9,182 nt of DNA from Candidatus Dormiibacterota bacterium (lineage in GTDB: Bacteria; Chloroflexota; Dormibacteria; Aeolococcales; Aeolococcaceae): assembly GCA_019234035.1 (NCBI GenBank), contig JAFALX010000311.1:1-9182 (forward strand), written 5' to 3'. Positions 5,865-9,182 of this stretch are shown in pieces (within the stretch, counting starts at the first letter, position 1; each line of letters starts with the position of its first letter). A program made the position numbers and the translations under genes. The notes under the pieces are model-generated. The model was not told where the DNA came from. It searched no databases and worked only from the letters and a program-made list of their open reading frames with translations.

Positions 5865-7106
5865 GTGACCGCTTCCGACCCCACACCGCGCACCGGCGCG
5901 CGCATCGCCTTCGTCCCGCCGCGCTACGGCGAGGGAGTCGTCGGTGGTGCGGAGGCGGTCATCCGCGAGACGGCGCACGGCTTTGCCGCGCTGGGCTGGC
6001 AGGTCGACGTCCTCACCACCTGTGCGCGCGATCACTTCACGTGGGCCAACGAGTATCCCGCCGGCGAAAGCCGCGACGGCGCCATCGCCATCCGTCGCTT
6101 CCCGACTGTCGTGCCGCGGTCGCGCGCGGATCGCGCCCGTTACGAGGGCATGATGCTGTCGGGTGACACACTCACGCTGGAGGAGCAGCAGCGCTGGGTC
6201 AACGGCGACCTGCGCGTGCCGGAGCTCTTCCATCATATCCTCGACCACGCCGGCGACTACAGCGCGCTCGTCTTCGCACCGTACCTGTTCTGGACAACCT
6301 TTGCGTGTACTCAGGTGGCTCCGATGCGCACGATCCTCATGCCGTGCCTGCACGACGAGCCGTACGCGTCGCTCGACATCTTCCGCCCCATGTTCTCGGG
6401 CGCCGCCGGGATCTGGTTCCTGTCCGAGCCGGAGCACGAGACCGCCCACCGGCTCTTCGCGCTGCCCGACAACCACCGCGTGGTGGGCGCCGGCGTGCGC
6501 ATTCCGGCGCGCTACGACGTCGAGGGATTTCGCTCCCGCCACGACATCGACGGGCGCTTCGTGCTTTTCGCGGGGCGACGCGAGACCGGTAAGGGATGGG
6601 ACGACCTGCTCAACGCCTTCGCAGCGGCGCTGCAGCGCCACGGGCTGCCCTTCTCCCTTGTCACGATGGGGACCGGTCACGTCAGCCCGCCGGCTGCGAT
6701 CCGCGACCGCGTTGTCGACCTCGGGTTTGTCGGCGAGGCCGATCGCGACGCTGCGTTCGCGGCGGCCGACGCGTACATCCAACCCTCGGCGTACGAGAGC
6801 TTCTCCCGCACGATGATGGAGGCTTGGCTTGCAGGCACGCCGGTCATTGCCAACGGCGCGAGCGATGTGGTGCGCTGGCATTGCGAGCGCTCCGGCGCGG
6901 GCCTCACGTACGACGACGAGTACGAGCTCGCGCAGTGCCTGCGCTTCGTCGCCGAGGCGCCCGACGCCGCCGCATGCTTCGGCGAACGCGGCCGCGAGTA
7001 CGTGCTCACCAACTATGCGCCGGAGAGCGTGCTGCGCGCGCAGGAGGCGAGCGTTCGGGAGTGGCTGCCCAGCGATCCCGGCGGCGATTCCGAAGCCATC
7101 GCCTGA
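5865..7106 (+). CDS. GT4 family glycosyltransferase
   Basis: This 413-residue cytoplasmic GT-B enzyme belongs to the family common in O-antigen and capsule clusters. After a short polar tail the N-domain starts with RIAFVPPRYGEGVVGGAEAV (13-32, with the Gly-rich GGAE loop), then GWQVDVLTTCARDHFTWANE (44-63). The bulky TTCARDHxTWxNxY stretch is typical of this GT4 group. The middle has MPCLHDEPYA (159-168). The C-domain shows FAGRRETGKGWDDLL (235-249), with R238 and K243 as candidate phosphate ligands. The intact EX7E motif follows as YESFSRTMMEAW (E311 and E319), then GTPVIANGASDVV. All catalytic landmarks are present, so it should be active; donor and acceptor cannot be read. The GTG at 5865 is chosen for its GAGGAA site. 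The stop overlaps the next start by one base (TGATG), implying coupled translation with the following GT4. A divergent GT operon starts 69 bp away on the other strand. Confidence 0.9.
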   Translation: MTASDPTPRTGARIAFVPPRYGEGVVGGAEAVIRETAHGFAALGWQVDVLTTCARDHFTWANEYPAGESRDGAIAIRRFPTVVPRSRADRARYEGMMLSGDTLTLEEQQRWVNGDLRVPELFHHILDHAGDYSALVFAPYLFWTTFACTQVAPMRTILMPCLHDEPYASLDIFRPMFSGAAGIWFLSEPEHETAHRLFALPDNHRVVGAGVRIPARYDVEGFRSRHDIDGRFVLFAGRRETGKGWDDLLNAFAAALQRHGLPFSLVTMGTGHVSPPAAIRDRVVDLGFVGEADRDAAFAAADAYIQPSAYESFSRTMMEAWLAGTPVIANGASDVVRWHCERSGAGLTYDDEYELAQCLRFVAEAPDAAACFGERGREYVLTNYAPESVLRAQEASVREWLPSDPGGDSEAIA

Positions 7107-8524
7107 TGCGCATCCTCGTCATCGCGCCGTATGCGCCGATGCGCGACGGCATTGCCGCGTACACGGTGCAGACGGTGGCGCGCCTGCGGGCGGCCGGCCA
7201 CGACGTCGAGGTCCTCTCGCCCTTTCCCTCGGCGGCACACCATCACGTCGAGCTCGGCAGCGTTCGCGGCGCGTTGCGGCTCCTGCCGTACGTGCGGCGA
7301 TACGACAGCGTTCTCGTGCAGTATCACCCCGACGTCTTCTTCAAGCCGGGCGTCCGCGTGTTCGAGCGCGAGCGGATCGCCGCAGCGCTCGCGCTCGTCT
7401 GGCGCGCCGCGCGGCACGTCGAGCTGCGGGTCCACGAGGCGGACTATGCAGGCAAGCACACCGGACTCGACTCGATGGCAACGCGCGCGATGTGGCGCGC
7501 CGCCTCGCGCATCGTGGTGCACACGCGGACGGAGCGCAAAGCGTTTCATGAGACGTACGGCCTGCCGCTCGGCCGTATCACCGTGGTGCGCCACGGCGGC
7601 GACTTCGCGATGCGCACCGACATGAGCCGCGCCGAGGCACGCCGGCGGTTGCACCTTCCCGAGCACGAGGTCATGTTCCTGTCGATCGGATTCATCCAGC
7701 CCCACAAGGGCTTTGACCGCTCGATCCGCGCCTTCGCGGACGCGGGGGCTGTGGCGGGGCAGGCGCGCCTCGACATCGTCGGATCGGTGCGCGTCGAGGA
7801 GCCGCAATACGTGGCGCACCTCGACGAGCTGCGCAGCCTGGCCGCCGCAATTCCCGGTGTCCACCTCCACGTGGGCTTTGCCGGCGACGACGAGTTCGAC
7901 ACGTGGATCGTCGCGTCGGACTGCGTCGTGCTCCCGTACCGCTACATCTGGTCGTCGAGCGTGCTCGAGCGCGCCGCGCTGTACGAGCGGCCGGTCATCG
8001 CAGCGCGCGTCGGCGGCCTGCAGGATCAGGTGCGCGGGGACAGCGTGCTCGTGTCGAGCGACGACGAGCTGATCACGGCCATGCGGCAGTTCCTCGCGGC
8101 GCGCGGCGTCAGCGCCGGGGGACCGCCGCCCCCGTCGGCATCGCCCTGGCCCCTGGGGCAGACGGCAACGCGCGCCGATGTCGAACGCGAGATCGCCGCC
8201 CGCGCGGCCGTCGAACGTGAGCTCATTGGCGGCGCGCCCGCCACCGGCGTTGCCGCGGTGGGCCGCGCACGTGATGCTCGCGCAGCCAGCGCCGCGGTGC
8301 GGCGCTTGCCCAGGCTGCATGTTGCGGCGCCGGACTCGCCGCGCCCGGGCGCCACGTTCCTGAAAACGGTCATACGACGCCTCACGCAGTGGGAGCTCGA
8401 TCCCATCGTTCGCCAGGTCAACGCGCTGCAGCGCGCGACGGTGGAGTCACTGGAGCGCAGCGCGCAGGCGCAGCAGGACGATCAGCCGGCGGCGACGTCG
8501 AGGACGTTGTCGCCGGACGAATAG
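7106..8524 (+). CDS. GT4 family glycosyltransferase with C-terminal accessory module
   Basis: The protein has 472 residues, about 100 more than usual. Residues 1-330 form a GT-B enzyme: MRILVIAPYAPMRDGIAAYT at the N-terminus, VVRHGGDF (160-167), and FLSIGFIQPHKGFDRSI (191-207, with K201 a likely donor-phosphate ligand). SDCVVLPYRYIWSSSVLERA (271-290) follows, then RPVIAARVGGLQDQV. The first Glu of EX7E is replaced (Tyr280) and the second is kept (E288). This PYRxxxxSxxLxxA form is, as I recall, a known subgroup. A Pro-rich linker (338-350) and a duplicated Arg/Glu-rich decamer (354-373) lead to an amphipathic tail with W429, LDP (431-433) and RQVNALQ (436-442). The tail resembles a 'WxxxPxxxQQNAxN' helix I know from surface-glycan methyltransferases and glycosyltransferases, perhaps an oligomerisation or docking element. 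The ATG overlaps the upstream stop (TGATG) and no Shine-Dalgarno site is seen. The 3' end overlaps the convergent gene by 43 bp. Confidence 0.85.
   Translation: MRILVIAPYAPMRDGIAAYTVQTVARLRAAGHDVEVLSPFPSAAHHHVELGSVRGALRLLPYVRRYDSVLVQYHPDVFFKPGVRVFERERIAAALALVWRAARHVELRVHEADYAGKHTGLDSMATRAMWRAASRIVVHTRTERKAFHETYGLPLGRITVVRHGGDFAMRTDMSRAEARRRLHLPEHEVMFLSIGFIQPHKGFDRSIRAFADAGAVAGQARLDIVGSVRVEEPQYVAHLDELRSLAAAIPGVHLHVGFAGDDEFDTWIVASDCVVLPYRYIWSSSVLERAALYERPVIAARVGGLQDQVRGDSVLVSSDDELITAMRQFLAARGVSAGGPPPPSASPWPLGQTATRADVEREIAARAAVERELIGGAPATGVAAVGRARDARAASAAVRRLPRLHVAAPDSPRPGATFLKTVIRRLTQWELDPIVRQVNALQRATVESLERSAQAQQDDQPAATSRTLSPDE
8165..8224 (+). repeat. Two-copy 30-bp degenerate tandem duplication in the GT4 C-terminal linker
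   Basis: Units 8165-8194 and 8195-8224 agree at 22 of 30 positions and encode ATRADVEREI and AARAAVEREL. The best-conserved core is GTCGAACGyGAG. It follows a linker with a CGGGGG/CCCCCG inverted repeat (8116-8121/8129-8134). The decamers are probably helical and charged. Identity is modest in G+C-rich DNA, but the shared frame and the repeated VERE make chance less likely. Confidence 0.55.
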
Positions 8525-9182
8525 CTCGGCGAGGTCACATCCGGCGCGCCACCGAAGGGATGGAAGCCGCCGAAGGCGTCGACGACGTACCCCTGCGTGT
8601 TCGATCCCGGCACGAGCGTCACGCCGCGGGCGATGTCCGTTTGCCACCGCGCGCTCACGGTCACGCTGGGGGCGTTGCCGAACGGATGCAGGACGCCATA
8701 GCCATCGAGCACGTAGCCACCGGTTCCCGCGCTGTTGAGCGCGAATCGATGCGCGATGCCCCAGTTCGGCCAGAAGGCGCTGGTACGCAGGCTCGGCGCC
8801 ATGTGACCGGCGGCGCCGAACTGATGGACTCCACCCCACGCGTCGAGGACGTAGCCGCTCACCCCGTCGGGCCGCAGCACGATGTCACGCGCCATGTCCC
8901 AGCCGGGCCAGGAGCCGGTCATCTGCACGGGCGGCGGCATGTCACCGGCGGGTCCGAACGGGTGCGCGCCACCCCAGCCGTCGAGGACGTACCCGCTCTT
9001 GCCGTCGGCCCGCAGCGTGATGGCGCGTGCGATGTCCCAGCCGTTCCAGTACCCGGTCGCGCTGACCGCCGGTGCGCTGCCGAACGGGTGCACCCCGCCG
9101 TATGCGTCGAGCGTGTATCCGCCCTGTCCGCCCGGCGCGACGGCGATGCCGCGCGCGATGTTCCAGTTGGGCCAGGAGCTCG
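8482..9182 (-). CDS. HPFG/GYVLD repeat protein, C-terminal part (5' end beyond window)
   Basis: The frame is open from the right edge to the TGA at 8482-8484, giving 232 complete codons with the N-terminus missing. All of it is repeats of 42-46 residues. A consensus unit reads about xxWPGWDIARxIxLxxDG, then sGYVLDgWGGxHPFGxA, then a variable 8-12 residue link. Five units are present, and the last ends in a short tail finishing NVLDVAAG. I associate such repeats with secreted actinobacterial proteins, where they sit beside amidase, protease or other extracellular domains and probably form beta-propeller-like blades. That association is from memory. Any signal peptide or enzymatic domain would lie beyond the right edge. 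A GTG at 9093 could be mistaken for a start, but the repeat continues upstream of it without interruption. The 3' end overlaps the convergent GT4 gene by 43 bp with a strong hairpin inside. Possible roles are glycan binding or surface attachment; none is shown by the sequence. Confidence 0.8.
   Translation of the reverse strand, partial: SSWPNWNIARGIAVAPGGQGGYTLDAYGGVHPFGSAPAVSATGYWNGWDIARAITLRADGKSGYVLDGWGGAHPFGPAGDMPPPVQMTGSWPGWDMARDIVLRPDGVSGYVLDAWGGVHQFGAAGHMAPSLRTSAFWPNWGIAHRFALNSAGTGGYVLDGYGVLHPFGNAPSVTVSARWQTDIARGVTLVPGSNTQGYVVDAFGGFHPFGGAPDVTSPSYSSGDNVLDVAAG
8485..9180 (-). repeat. Five tandem 42-46 residue HPFG repeats (protein level)
   Basis: In coding order the units are 9180-9055 (42 residues), 9054-8917 (46), 8916-8779 (46), 8778-8653 (42) and 8652-8485 (a unit of about 40 plus a 16-residue C-terminal tail). 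The first unit may begin before the window edge. Conserved landmarks are Trp at unit position 3, GW or NW at 5-6, IAR/MAR near 8-10, GYVLD near 21-25 and HPFG/HQFG near 31-34. Units 2 and 3 share a four-residue insertion after HPFG/HQFG (GDMP, GHMA) that the others lack, which suggests they arose by a recent duplication. The fourth unit is the most divergent (IAHRFAL, YGVLHPFG), and the fifth lacks the Pro-Gly of WPGWD. Confidence 0.85.
8486..8516. terminator. Strong hairpin inside a convergent gene overlap, likely bidirectional terminator
   Basis: CCGGCGGCGACGTC (8486-8499) pairs with GACGTTGTCGCCGG (8503-8516) to give a 14-bp stem and a GAG loop. Two of the pairs are G-U in the plus-strand RNA and become A-C mismatches in the minus-strand RNA, so it should be more stable in the transcript of the plus-strand GT4 gene. 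The two stop codons flank it: 8482-8484 for the minus-strand gene and 8522-8524 for the plus-strand gene. There is no T tract on either side, as is common in high-G+C actinobacteria. The stem is within both coding sequences. Confidence 0.55.

Noticed and set aside
8482..9093. GTG at 9093 as the start of a complete 203-residue repeat protein
   Set aside because: The repeat continues in frame upstream of 9093 to the window edge with no stop. The GTG falls in the middle of a GGVHPFG motif.

Overview
This is a G+C-rich window, most likely chromosomal DNA of an actinomycetote. That assignment rests on the high G+C, strong third-position G/C bias, GTG starts, near-leaderless promoter spacing and HPFG-type repeats of a kind I associate with secreted actinobacterial proteins. 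It resembles a Thermoleophilia- or Acidimicrobiia-like lineage, but I cannot fix the lineage from the sequence. Nearly all of the window is coding, and nearly all of it concerns making surface or secreted glycans. No rRNA, tRNA, CRISPR array, transposase or phage gene is visible.

Layout, left to right: (1) the N-terminus of a GT2 polyprenyl-phosphate sugar synthase (- strand, cut by the left edge); (2) divergent from it, a two-gene operon (+) of large multi-pass membrane proteins that look like GT-C-fold glycosyltransferases; (3) convergent with these, a two-gene - strand operon: a GT4 glycosyltransferase followed by a small, reduced GT-B-like protein; (4) divergent again, a two-gene + strand operon of two GT4 glycosyltransferases, the second with an unusual C-terminal extension; (5) convergent with that, the 3' part of a repeat protein built from at least five HPFG/GYVLD repeats (- strand, cut by the right edge).

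A plausible joint reading, which is inference, is as follows. The GT2 enzyme loads a sugar (mannose by analogy) onto polyprenyl phosphate. The two membrane proteins use that lipid-linked sugar outside the membrane. The cytoplasmic GT4 enzymes build an oligosaccharide from nucleotide sugars. The exported repeat protein could be a surface partner or simply a neighbour.

The genes belong to known superfamilies, and I see no wholly new system. The points most worth a second look are: a 43-bp tail-to-tail overlap whose two stop codons flank a 14-bp hairpin; a GT4 enzyme whose EX7E motif ends in Gln instead of Glu; a reduced, translationally coupled GT-B-like protein; and a GT4 enzyme with an accessory C-terminal module reached through a linker carrying a short tandem duplication.
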